This document shows, piece by piece, positions 44,700 to 54,353 of a stretch of DNA of 64,000 bases. The stretch's first letter is position 1. Each line of letters begins with the position of its first letter. The position numbers and the translations under genes are program-made. This stretch comes from Pseudomonadota bacterium (GTDB taxonomy: Bacteria > Desulfobacterota > Desulfobulbia > Desulfobulbales > Desulfocapsaceae), in assembly GCA_018817385.1 (NCBI GenBank), contig JAHIUA010000092.1:1-64000 (forward strand), read 5' to 3'. The notes under the pieces were generated by a model. It searched no databases. It worked only from the letters and a program-made list of their open reading frames with translations, and was not told where the DNA came from.

Positions 44700-45944
44700 T
44701 TACAGTAAATCAAGGATATCCCCTGTGTCCTTAGTGTTTGTGGGCTGTTGAGATGTTTTGTCTGCCTGAGTCCCCGAATATTGAATCGTGAGATAATTCT
44801 GCATCGCGAGTGGTATAATTCTTTCAAGCACTGAATGTTCTTTTCCCTGTTCAGTGCAAAAGCAAACCCATTTGGTTGCTCGGCTTATTCCAACAAAAAG
44901 CAATCTATCCACCCATGCTGGTTCTAAACGGTTAAAATAATTTTCTTTTAATTGAGGCATAATTACCGTATCGAAAGTCAGCCCCTTCGCGCTGTGATAG
45001 GTCATAACTTTGGGTAAATCTGTCTGAAAATCGATGGCTGAATAGTTGGCCTGCAGCTTTCGTTTACCGGGTACTTCTGTTTCTATTCCCAGTTCATTTA
45101 AACCTGTGCTGAAGCCATATACCTGGCGGTTTGTCGGATACAGCACTGCTATACGATCACCCTTCAGTTGCCTGTTACGGATCAATTCAGCAACTCGCTC
45201 TTTCTCATCGGTTGTGTCTTTAGCGTAATACAGAAGCGGCAGTTGCCTCTCTATCTGGGCCATTTTCACCTGACGCAAATATTGTTCTCTCTCCAACTCG
45301 TTATCAATAAATCGGGATGAAAGCCAGGCGATATATGGACAACAGCGAAAAGCCGATAACAATGAAACATTGCATTGACTCAGCCCTAACTTTTTCAAAA
45401 TCTCCTGCTCTGTAGATCCGTGCTCATAAATCTGTTGTTTATGATCCATACAGACAGTTGCATGCTTGGCGATCAATTTTATGATAGCAAAAGACACAGG
45501 GTCAAGATCTTGCCCCTCATCAACTAGAACAGCATCATAAATAGGCAGTATGTCAGAGTGCTCCAGCAAATATGAGTACACTCCCTGTCTGACTGCAGCA
45601 TAGTCAGGGCTTTTGTTCGCCTTGTTCCATGGGGTACGACTGTTAATATGTTCTGTGTAAAACAGCTTACACCAGTGATCAAAAGTTAAAACACTGTCAT
45701 CCGGTAGGTTGAGTAAATGTAGGGAAGATTTGATATAGTCTCGAAGGAGGTTGGTAAAAACAAAGATACGGAAATTATCATTAGTTATCTGCCGTTCATC
45801 CAGAAGGTGGCGAGCCCGATGAAGCAAAATCTGTGTTTTCCCAGATCCTGGGGCACCAAATATGACCCGATTTTGCCTGGCAGGTAACTGTATAGCCCGC
45901 AGTTGTTCCGGGGTCATATCTGAGGCAGGAACTAACCACGTCAT
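44700..45944 (-). CDS. SF1A (UvrD/Rep-like) helicase, compact
   Basis: A short helicase (~414 residues) with FGAPGSGKTQILLHRA near residue 30, VLVDEGQDLDPVS (Walker B), LSAFRCCPYIAW, MTYHSAKGLTFDTVIMP and FVGISRATKWVCF. It is missing the 1B/2B insertions of full UvrD, so it may need a partner, most simply the NERD-UvrD protein encoded next. The frame opens at 45953; the ATG at 45944 overlaps the Hsp70-gene stop as ATGA and follows GAGGTG, so I prefer it. The coupling ties its dosage to the Hsp70-like protein. Confidence 0.85.
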   Translation of the reverse strand: MTWLVPASDMTPEQLRAIQLPARQNRVIFGAPGSGKTQILLHRARHLLDERQITNDNFRIFVFTNLLRDYIKSSLHLLNLPDDSVLTFDHWCKLFYTEHINSRTPWNKANKSPDYAAVRQGVYSYLLEHSDILPIYDAVLVDEGQDLDPVSFAIIKLIAKHATVCMDHKQQIYEHGSTEQEILKKLGLSQCNVSLLSAFRCCPYIAWLSSRFIDNELEREQYLRQVKMAQIERQLPLLYYAKDTTDEKERVAELIRNRQLKGDRIAVLYPTNRQVYGFSTGLNELGIETEVPGKRKLQANYSAIDFQTDLPKVMTYHSAKGLTFDTVIMPQLKENYFNRLEPAWVDRLLFVGISRATKWVCFCTEQGKEHSVLERIIPLAMQNYLTIQYSGTQADKTSQQPTNTKDTGDILDLL

Positions 45945-48364
45945 GAGGCACACCTCATGACTCCTTGCTGAGTTATGGGTAATTCGCCAGCAACCTTCAC
46001 AGAGACTCCTCGTTTTCTTTTACGCTGTTCTTCAATGCCTGCATCTTCTAAGGAACTGTTACCGGCCATTTTGGCACCTGTTATTAACCAGCCAAGTTCC
46101 CAATCACTTAAAGCCTGAACAGAGCCGAATGATTCCAAAGCACTAGAGATGAGTTGTTCCGATTCGTCCTTGTTGATTTTTCTAGCCAACCGGGCATGAA
46201 GTACCTGGTAAGGTGCAGATGATTCTTGGTTAACAGCCGCGCCAGCAGAGATATACGCCTTTTCTATATGACCACGCCTTTCCTGTAAAAGGGCGAGATT
46301 AAACCATGGGCCACCCCAGGATGATGCAGCACCAGCTTCCCTATAGAGTTTTTCCTCTCGCTGGTAATCGCCCATCTCTCCACAGTAAATGGCCATTTTG
46401 TTAAGCAAAGTCGCATCCGGCTCATTCCTTACCCGCAATACCTGTTTCACGTATGCCAATGCTTTTTCGTGTTGTCTAATATCTGCGTACTTATCAGCTA
46501 ATTCAAGCATCGTTTCCTGCACCTGATCCTTAGGTATCTGCCCCGTACGTAGTTTTTCTTCAGTGGCATCAATCTCCAGCTTCTCATGTTGAGGATTCAT
46601 CACATTTGACAAGGGATGTTCCAAATGCTGCTCAAAAATTGTTCCATCAGGTTTAGCAGTCAGCTGCATTCGCAAAGCAAGAACTTGATTTTCATCATAA
46701 CGATATTCAAGAGTAATAGCATCACCACGGTTCACAGGAGGAGGGATTTTCCAACAGCCGGAAAATAAAACACGTTCATCCTCCCGGGCGACTATCTCAA
46801 CCCTGAGTTCCTGTTGCTCAATAAGTGCTGAAGTTGGTACCTCCAAGGCAGCACATTTTTCGTAGCCACCTTTTTTCGGCCAGGGTAATGCTGCCCCTTT
46901 AGGCACTAGATCGACAAAACCAGACTGAGTCCTGATCGCAAGAGTTTCGCTACTTATTGGCCTTACTAGGCCCCGATTATACAAACACAACGAAAGAGCG
47001 TGATAGGCCGCTCCCTTAGCAACGGCTGTTTGAGTAGCCTCATAGTCGGAATAGGTTAAAAGCGATCCCTCAGAAAAAAATGCAGCAACTGCATCTTCAA
47101 CCTGAGGTATCAAACTGCTCCCACCAGCGAGGAGGCAGAAATCGATATCTTCAGCTGTTAATCCAGACCTATCTAAAGCATCCTGGAGAGGCGCGAAAAT
47201 TGAACAAGTTAAACGATATTCTGTTTCGCGAGCATAAAGAAGATCCTTATCTAAAAACGATACCATCAAGTCATCAAACTGTTTTCCGTTCAATGATGGC
47301 GAATCCAAGGTTAGTTCTCTACCATCTGGTAGACGACATGTATGGCGACCGGGGTGCTTTTTTACAATATCGATATTCTTCTCGTGATCATATGCATTAA
47401 ATTTTCGCAACCGTCTAATTTCATTACACAGACCTGTCTTTAAGGCCTCAGCTATCCCAATTAACGAGGGTTCAATGACCTTTTTCTTGACTGAATAATC
47501 CAGTTCAAATTCGGTGAGGTTATTCTGTTCCACGAGCTGGGTCAGCAACACCTCATAGAGTACTGCTTGATCGATATCTCCACCACCAAGCCGATGATAT
47601 CTTGAAACAGAAATTGGTGCCATATCCAGCTGCAGTGGGGTTCCGTGAGCCCGAACTGACAAAATTGCCACGTCACAGGTTCCACCCCCGAAATCGAACA
47701 CAACTAATTTTTTCTCTTTGCCGATTTCGAGATCAAGTGAATCCCAATGGGTGACCATATAGTCAAGAAATGCAGCCACTGGTTCATCAAGTAAATCGCC
47801 ACCATTGATCGAAATACCGGCAAGTTCAGCAGCCTTAACAGTGTCCATTCGCTGCGATGCCTGAAAAGATGCTGGCACAGTCACTATTGTCCGGGAATAT
47901 GTAATGTCCTCGCGGTCAGGTTGAGATAAAAAACCCAAGATCTTGCTTCCTATTTCAGCAGCAGTTCGATATCCTTCAGCACCTTGGTGATAGGTTTTTT
48001 TTACACCGATATCATTTTTACATTCGCAAAATAGATTCTTCTTTTCCTGCAAACCAAAGTCTGTACTTCTTCCACGAAGTAATTTTGCCCCTTCTCCTAT
48101 ATATTCTTTGCCTTGATAGAGGGCGACAACTGAAGGTACCAGAGTGCTTATATACGGACCATCCATAGTAGCCTGTTCGATCTCCAAACATTCAGCGCAG
48201 GGTGGGAGCCCATCTTCGGGCGACCAATCAATCTTGGCCGCTGTGGAATTGGTTGTCCCGAGGTCTATACCAAGGACGCGTAGCTGCACACCTTTAGGAA
48301 TAATGCATTTTTCTTTACTTGGAAGGAGGAATGATGGGACATTATTCTTCATGAAGAATACCAT
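45941..48364 (-). CDS. Hsp70-family (DnaK-like) protein with TPR C-terminus
   Basis: The 807-residue protein has an actin-like Hsp70 ATPase domain: phosphate-1 GIDLGTTNS at residues 32-40, phosphate-2 VVFDFGGGTCDVAIL at ~221-235 and the adenosine-binding LLAGGSSLIPQVE near 425. A beta-rich substrate-binding-like region follows (~470-610). In place of a DnaK lid, TPR-like helices run from ~620 to the end (KYADIRQHEKALAYVKQVLR, MAIYCGEMGDYQREEKLYRE). The first ~25 residues may not be translated. It heads an operon of nucleases and helicases, so it is probably a dedicated chaperone or ATP-switch sensor and not a housekeeping DnaK; no DnaJ or GrpE is nearby. Confidence 0.88.
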   Translation of the reverse strand: MVFFMKNNVPSFLLPSKEKCIIPKGVQLRVLGIDLGTTNSTAAKIDWSPEDGLPPCAECLEIEQATMDGPYISTLVPSVVALYQGKEYIGEGAKLLRGRSTDFGLQEKKNLFCECKNDIGVKKTYHQGAEGYRTAAEIGSKILGFLSQPDREDITYSRTIVTVPASFQASQRMDTVKAAELAGISINGGDLLDEPVAAFLDYMVTHWDSLDLEIGKEKKLVVFDFGGGTCDVAILSVRAHGTPLQLDMAPISVSRYHRLGGGDIDQAVLYEVLLTQLVEQNNLTEFELDYSVKKKVIEPSLIGIAEALKTGLCNEIRRLRKFNAYDHEKNIDIVKKHPGRHTCRLPDGRELTLDSPSLNGKQFDDLMVSFLDKDLLYARETEYRLTCSIFAPLQDALDRSGLTAEDIDFCLLAGGSSLIPQVEDAVAAFFSEGSLLTYSDYEATQTAVAKGAAYHALSLCLYNRGLVRPISSETLAIRTQSGFVDLVPKGAALPWPKKGGYEKCAALEVPTSALIEQQELRVEIVAREDERVLFSGCWKIPPPVNRGDAITLEYRYDENQVLALRMQLTAKPDGTIFEQHLEHPLSNVMNPQHEKLEIDATEEKLRTGQIPKDQVQETMLELADKYADIRQHEKALAYVKQVLRVRNEPDATLLNKMAIYCGEMGDYQREEKLYREAGAASSWGGPWFNLALLQERRGHIEKAYISAGAAVNQESSAPYQVLHARLARKINKDESEQLISSALESFGSVQALSDWELGWLITGAKMAGNSSLEDAGIEEQRKRKRGVSVKVAGELPITQQGVMRCAS

Positions 48365-48476
48365 AGTCTATTAATATTGTTTGCAATTACCTTCTTGCGA
48401 CACATAGCTCTGTTGATTCAGTGATATTTGTTCACCGGTAAAAATGTCATTTTATAATTTTATCATTAGACACGCC

Positions 48477-50210
48477 TTATTCTGCTTCCAGATGTTGTTT
48501 CAATTTCTGCACACCTATAAGAGCATCCTTTAGTTCAGATTCGTATAATGGCGTAAAGGAGGAGTGAGAAGCGGGATTCATTATTCTTTTCAAAGTACTC
48601 TGTAGATCTTCAATAAGTTTTCCTATGTTCTCTTTTAGCTCATACTGTTTTATGAGATAGGCGATCAACTCCTTCTGCAATCCCCTCAATTGACCTTTTT
48701 CATCGGGTTCAAGAGAACCATCAATATTAAAGTCTGTTGCTAATTTCTTTATCAGATCAATAGATAATTTCTTATTCACAAATAGTTTTGCGAAATCTTT
48801 ACGACTTGTTTCTGTAATCTCCTTAAGAACGTGATTCAGTTTATTGGCTAAGGGTTCAAATTTACCATCATCACCTATTGAATTAAGATGGCTTAAGTAT
48901 TTACCTATAATTACTTCAGTTTCTTTTCTGAGTTCACTTCCACAAGCATCATATTCTCCATCTGCCAATAAAACCTGGGCCTTTTCAAGATGTGTCCTAT
49001 CTTTTTTGATTATTGGAGCGCTATTCTCTTCCTCTCTAACGTGGAAGTTGTAATATTCCCACAGGTGCGATGATGTCTGCCTTTTAATCAGCTCATAAAA
49101 GCCTTTATCATGCGTTAGAATAATTTTCTGAAATTCATCAAAAAAATGTAAATCAGGATCGTTGTTCTGGTTTAGGACCATTTTGATAATGGGCATCCTG
49201 TTTGACATATCCAAACTTATAAGCATATCATCAAGAACAAGGATTTTGAAATCTGTTGTTTGGACTCGAGTACGTAAGGCGCCGATACGTATACCAATTG
49301 CAATTCTAGTGAGTTGCGCTTCGTTTAGAAAAGACTGGACTCGATGGATTGCCTTCCAGTCGTCGCTGGCTTCCTGAAATATTTCTACGGTAAGCTTTAT
49401 GTGGAGTCCACTGTGCCTTTCCGCTTCCTTTCCTTGCTCCCAGAGCTGGTTTTTTACTTTTTCAAAACTAAATTTTTTAGTAAATTGAAGTGCCAGGCGA
49501 ATGACATCCTTATTATCAAAAAAATGTTTTTTGATAAAATCATTCGCATTAACCTGAATTTGTGACAATAAAGATTCAATCTCAGAATTGAGTACCGCAA
49601 GCTCACTTTCCATGGCCTCAGCTCTCTTTCCTCTAATCGGTTGCCCAGATTTATAACGCTCAACTCCTGATGTTTTAGTTTTGATCTTCTCAAGCATGTT
49701 GCTGTTGGTAGTATCATCAATCAAAAAAGGAAAAATATCCCTTTCGAAAACTGGCCAGAGGTTCACTTCCTGTTTATGAGTCGCTGCATAAAAATTATGG
49801 AGCAATTTATAATTGATAAAATCACTAGCCTGATTCAGCTCTTGGATGATGGTATCGTTAGTTTTATTGGTGTTTATAATGTCATCTGAGATCCTATAGA
49901 CATCTTTTTTCGAATTTTCATCAATTGTGGTCAGTTCAATGAAGGATTTCTCTTCACGGGGAGTAAACACATTCCTGAGACTCTGGTGAGTTCCTTTATC
50001 TGACTCTTTAAAATTTCTAAAGTACTTTTGAATTTCCTCATCTTTTTTTATGCTGCTTTGAGTCAGGGTGTACAAAGCCCAGAAAAGAGATGATTTGCCC
50101 GAACCATTGTTACCATAGATTAAAACGTTTTTCCCTTTTATGTTAAAGGATTGCTCTAGTTGAAATGCTTTGAAATTCTTAATTTTAACCTGGAAGACTT
50201 TTTTTCTCAT
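48477..50210 (-). CDS. ABC/RecF-type ATPase of a helicase-methylase-ATPase system
   Basis: The 577-residue protein begins with a RecF/SMC-type N-lobe: KIKNFKAFQLEQSFNIKGKN and Walker A NVLIYGNNGSGKSSLFWALY (residues ~28-47). Walker B, FKILVLDDMLISLDMSNR, follows near residue 320, with a D-loop-like SLD. A helical C-terminal domain of ~200 residues ends it. It starts by ATGA overlap with the methylase, so the two are made together. In such three-gene systems the ATPase is thought to regulate the effector. No nuclease motif was seen in it. Confidence 0.82.
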   Translation of the reverse strand: MRKKVFQVKIKNFKAFQLEQSFNIKGKNVLIYGNNGSGKSSLFWALYTLTQSSIKKDEEIQKYFRNFKESDKGTHQSLRNVFTPREEKSFIELTTIDENSKKDVYRISDDIINTNKTNDTIIQELNQASDFINYKLLHNFYAATHKQEVNLWPVFERDIFPFLIDDTTNSNMLEKIKTKTSGVERYKSGQPIRGKRAEAMESELAVLNSEIESLLSQIQVNANDFIKKHFFDNKDVIRLALQFTKKFSFEKVKNQLWEQGKEAERHSGLHIKLTVEIFQEASDDWKAIHRVQSFLNEAQLTRIAIGIRIGALRTRVQTTDFKILVLDDMLISLDMSNRMPIIKMVLNQNNDPDLHFFDEFQKIILTHDKGFYELIKRQTSSHLWEYYNFHVREEENSAPIIKKDRTHLEKAQVLLADGEYDACGSELRKETEVIIGKYLSHLNSIGDDGKFEPLANKLNHVLKEITETSRKDFAKLFVNKKLSIDLIKKLATDFNIDGSLEPDEKGQLRGLQKELIAYLIKQYELKENIGKLIEDLQSTLKRIMNPASHSSFTPLYESELKDALIGVQKLKQHLEAE

Positions 50211-53200
50211 CTAGATTCCAAAATGGGTTTTAGAAAGTCTGGACTGCGGACAGCAAATAGTTTAATACGATTGCGGACATTACTATCAGGGTGTGTCCAT
50301 TTTGCATGAAGTTGATTGATTATATCTTCTTTCTCGTTGTCTCGTAATATATTGAAATTACGGTTTTGAATTACTACATCAATATCCCGCTCTACAAATT
50401 GTAATACATCTATTTCACGATCTTTCAAATGTTTTGGAAAATAGAGCTCAAAAATCAATGAATCAGCTATATTTTCAAATATGACACTCTGATTAAGCAA
50501 CACCATAGAAACGATTAATTCAATAGCTTGACTCATTGAATCCGAGGGAATAATAACTGGTATTTGTTTGCCATCATTAATTTGCAGTGTATGGGTATTG
50601 GTGATGAAATTCTTAATATAAAATGAAATAAACGTTGAATTAAGAATTGCAGTAAATATTTTGTCAGATACGTTAATCATGGAGTGAAACTTAACAATAT
50701 TTTTAGAATATGGACCTCTTTCGACAAAAAACGCTTTAATTCTATTGGTAAAATAATCAACCCAACCAAATCCAGTTTGCGCGTAAAATTCGCTTCCTTG
50801 CCATCTCGAATTAGTTAATTTACTTTCTTTTAATTCTCTCACATTAGAATATGACCAATCTATGGCCTCTACAAAAGGGACTTGCCATTTCACCCCTTCA
50901 TTATTCCCTCTCGAATAATAAATCCATGTGTTTCCTTCCCTTATTCCATCTACCTGTTCTTTAATTGTTAAATGCTCATAGTGTCGCAGATCGTTTCGTA
51001 ATACTGTTTTATAAATAAAGAATTTTCCAAAGAAACCAACATTTTTAGTCTCTAATTTAATACCCTCAGCTAGATCATATAACTCCAAGCAGTTATTAAC
51101 TTTTAAATCAAAAACATCTTTGTGTTCTTTGATTATATTCCTCAATTTAATATTATATATTTCCTGTTCTTCTCTATCATCACAGATGATCGCAAGATAT
51201 TTACTGTTATTGCCAGTCACAAGACCTTGTGCACCCTCTGTAACTAATCCCAAGAGTGTTAAATCACCGTGGGTAAGAGCCTCTCGATGATCGGCAATAA
51301 TTTGGTAATTTTTTCTAAGTGCACTTTGACTTGCAATTGCATTACGGTACTTAATGTTTAAGTTGCAAATATTTTCACTCAACATCTTACTTATAGTTAA
51401 ATTAGTAAAATGAGGTGGGAAATAAACATTATCAAGAGATTCTTTGTAGAGAGAAATATTTGCTGATATTTGATTTGGCTCAAAAAATGATTTATCTGCT
51501 ATTTTATAAGTAAATGTGTAATCTTTAGCAGATGCATTAGTTATTGATGTAATAACTGTATCCACATACGCTTCATTAAAAACATAGCCAACTAAAAATA
51601 TTTCATTTAACTTTCTACTGATAAACAATTTCCTTAAGTTAGCTTTTGTAGAAAGTGTCAAAAATGTATTTGGAGTTATATATGTAATAATGCCATTCTC
51701 ATTGAGAAGTGAGATACCTTTGTGGTAAAAATAATTATACATATCGTCAGTGAAACCAAACACATTTTTAAAGACTTTTTGTTTTTCTGCACCAATTTCC
51801 TTATGCCCAAGGTACGGAGGATTGCCAATAACAACATCAAAACCATTTTCAATGCCAAACATCCATTCCGGATCAAAAAAGGAAGATGATGAGTTCTGGT
51901 CATAAGGATCCCAGCCGGCAAGTTGTTTTGCTGTTTTATTTTCCCAGCCATCGATAACCAGCAATTCCCCCATTTTCTCCCTCAAACCTTGATCCTCTCC
52001 TCGTAGTTTTCTTTTTGTACTTGGAGTTCTTGCTGAAAAGATCCGGTGCCTGACATCTTTCAGTTCTTCTTCTAACTTTTTGATCTCTTGGTTTGCAAAT
52101 AAATGCATTCTCCGATCGGGTTTTTTGATACCAATCAGGGTATTGGCAGCAACAAATTTTGTCTCTAAATTTGGAAGGGGGCGAATTGCAAAATTGATTT
52201 TATTTTTATCTACTTTCTGATCCACCACTAATGAGATAAAAAATCGTAATTTTGAAATCTGAACGGCAATGGGCTGGATATCAACGCCATAGATACAGTT
52301 TTCAATCAAAAAAAGTTTCCTGGCGTAATCAGGATCATTAACTTGTCTATCAAAGGCCTCGTTAATTTCATTGAGCTTTTGTTCTCGTGCTTCTTTGTCT
52401 GCTAGGTGAAAAGTCGACTCTGTTTCCCGCGTCGCCTTTTCCATTTGCAATTCTCGCCAATGGGTATTTAATGGATCAACTTTCTGAAGGATATGAACCA
52501 TTTTCTGCAAAATCCCCATCGGAAATGCGCCAGATCCACAGGCCGGATCAAGGATAGTAGAGCAGTCAAGTACCTTGATAATTTCTTTCTGAAGAGATTG
52601 ATTATCTGCAAATGGGTTTGTTGTATCAAAAGAGAGTAGTTGATGAAGTTTATTATCAAGTTCATTTTCTTGTATATCCCAGGACGTAACTCCCTTTTTT
52701 AAATAGGTAATTAGGCTTTCATCAACCATATAATTAACTATTTCTCTTGGAGTATAAAATGAACCTGTTTGTTTTCTGGCCGTAGTTTTTGTTTCGGGGT
52801 TATAGCTTGCGAGCAAGTTCTCAAACACCTTGCCCAGTAACTCGGGATCAAGAGCAATATCCTCTTCAATTGGAGTGTTTTCAGCGAGTGTGAATTTGTA
52901 AGACTCAAAGATTTTGATTAACCCTTTAACCCCAGCTTTGGTCGTTTTTGTGTTTTTTATACCTATTATTGAGCTCAAGTCTATATTTTCATCCCTACCA
53001 AAAAAGAGATAATCAGGGACTCTAAGGGGGTTGTCGCTACGATCTGAGAATCCGTCTTTGTAAACTATAATATCACCACCTTTTGGCCCTTTTTTAGTTG
53101 AATGTGGCTTATCGAGACATTCAAAAAGACCACCGTTCATGAACGGTACTATTGATTCCACCAAGGTAATGAATTTTTGAGAATCTTTGAAAAAGTCTTC

Positions 53201-54265
53201 ATAACGTAGCAAATTTGTAACATTCATATTTTGCTTGTCTTTGCGAAATGCTCTTTTGCCCATTTCTTGATTCAAGGTGGCAAAAAAGAGGTTCTGCAAA
53301 ATAGCTTTATAAAAATGACTGCTGATATTTGTTGATTTAAAAAGGTCATCTTTACGGAATGGAGATAAATCCTCTAAAAGTTCATTTTTAAGATAAACAA
53401 GATCGAAAAACTCCTGTGGAATCAATTTCTTCTCTTTTATAAACCAGACAAAAAGGAACCTGGTTAAAAGCCTGATAACATTCTTGGCATTGTGCTCCTG
53501 CTGCAATTCCCGAAGCTTGTCTTCATTAGTAGATCCTGTTTCTTCAAAAAGGCTGTGGATGGTAGGCTCTGATGGAAAAACAACTTCTTTAACTGCCCAA
53601 AAATACCAGTTTGAAAGCTCTTCATAGAATTTTTTATTGAGTAGGGAAACATTAAAAACAGTTTGCCAGTACGTATAAAGATCAGCAAAATTTTTAATTG
53701 CCTTTGTTCCTGTACGTTGGATTGCAAGCTCAGATAGAATACGCAAATGGCCGGAATGTGGATTCTCAGGATTTATATCTCTGAGCATAGACACCTTTCC
53801 TGCCTTTTCTCCCTCTCGCCATTCTTGTTTATATTCCAGCCTTTCAGCGTTGGCAAAGGCAATAAGATTTTCATACTTAAAAATAACGACCACCGGAGTG
53901 TAATGATACTCTCGGTTGAACGCGCGGGTTATTTCAGCTAGGTGTGACCTGGTTGGTAATAGACCATTATCCCTTGGAATTAGAGTTACACCGAAGATAA
54001 GTATACCATCATAATCTGATTCTATTTTTGCCGGATCAATGCCTCGATTCCCTTCAAAAGCAGCATCGTCTACCATACCTATAAAATAAACATCATCCAT
54101 TAGTTGAAAAGCATCATGGTCTTTTCTATAATTGTTCAAAAGAATATCTTGCGGCCGAGCAGACTCTTCAGCAATATAGCTAACAGGAACTTGTAGTTTT
54201 TCAAAAAAAATCCGCAAAGCTAAGTGGAAGTCCTTTGTGTTGAAGTAATTCAATTCTGCCTTCAT
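50207..54265 (-). CDS. Eco57I-type DNA adenine methylase (type IIG/ISP-like)
   Basis: The 1352-residue protein has the adenine-methylase motif I in LDPACGSGAFPMGIL near residue 575, and motif IV NPPY in VVIGNPPYLGHKEIG near residue 815, in the order typical of Eco57I-like enzymes. Residues 1-540 are a long N-terminal region, and the C-terminal ~450 residues should be the target-recognition part. I could not find a convincing catalytic PD-(D/E)XK site in the N-terminus, so cutting may be done by the helicase partner. The gene lies between a PLD/SF2 helicase (88 bases upstream) and an ATPase (overlap). It is visibly AT-rich compared with the tra genes, consistent with separate acquisition. Confidence 0.85.
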   Translation of the reverse strand: MKAELNYFNTKDFHLALRIFFEKLQVPVSYIAEESARPQDILLNNYRKDHDAFQLMDDVYFIGMVDDAAFEGNRGIDPAKIESDYDGILIFGVTLIPRDNGLLPTRSHLAEITRAFNREYHYTPVVVIFKYENLIAFANAERLEYKQEWREGEKAGKVSMLRDINPENPHSGHLRILSELAIQRTGTKAIKNFADLYTYWQTVFNVSLLNKKFYEELSNWYFWAVKEVVFPSEPTIHSLFEETGSTNEDKLRELQQEHNAKNVIRLLTRFLFVWFIKEKKLIPQEFFDLVYLKNELLEDLSPFRKDDLFKSTNISSHFYKAILQNLFFATLNQEMGKRAFRKDKQNMNVTNLLRYEDFFKDSQKFITLVESIVPFMNGGLFECLDKPHSTKKGPKGGDIIVYKDGFSDRSDNPLRVPDYLFFGRDENIDLSSIIGIKNTKTTKAGVKGLIKIFESYKFTLAENTPIEEDIALDPELLGKVFENLLASYNPETKTTARKQTGSFYTPREIVNYMVDESLITYLKKGVTSWDIQENELDNKLHQLLSFDTTNPFADNQSLQKEIIKVLDCSTILDPACGSGAFPMGILQKMVHILQKVDPLNTHWRELQMEKATRETESTFHLADKEAREQKLNEINEAFDRQVNDPDYARKLFLIENCIYGVDIQPIAVQISKLRFFISLVVDQKVDKNKINFAIRPLPNLETKFVAANTLIGIKKPDRRMHLFANQEIKKLEEELKDVRHRIFSARTPSTKRKLRGEDQGLREKMGELLVIDGWENKTAKQLAGWDPYDQNSSSSFFDPEWMFGIENGFDVVIGNPPYLGHKEIGAEKQKVFKNVFGFTDDMYNYFYHKGISLLNENGIITYITPNTFLTLSTKANLRKLFISRKLNEIFLVGYVFNEAYVDTVITSITNASAKDYTFTYKIADKSFFEPNQISANISLYKESLDNVYFPPHFTNLTISKMLSENICNLNIKYRNAIASQSALRKNYQIIADHREALTHGDLTLLGLVTEGAQGLVTGNNSKYLAIICDDREEQEIYNIKLRNIIKEHKDVFDLKVNNCLELYDLAEGIKLETKNVGFFGKFFIYKTVLRNDLRHYEHLTIKEQVDGIREGNTWIYYSRGNNEGVKWQVPFVEAIDWSYSNVRELKESKLTNSRWQGSEFYAQTGFGWVDYFTNRIKAFFVERGPYSKNIVKFHSMINVSDKIFTAILNSTFISFYIKNFITNTHTLQINDGKQIPVIIPSDSMSQAIELIVSMVLLNQSVIFENIADSLIFELYFPKHLKDREIDVLQFVERDIDVVIQNRNFNILRDNEKEDIINQLHAKWTHPDSNVRNRIKLFAVRSPDFLKPILESR

Positions 54266-54353
54266 CGCTTGCCTTTAAATTTTAAAATTATTAGTCAGAG
54301 AGAGCCTTTTTTCCGCTATAAAACGAGGGTAAATAGTTGTTCTATTTTTTCAT

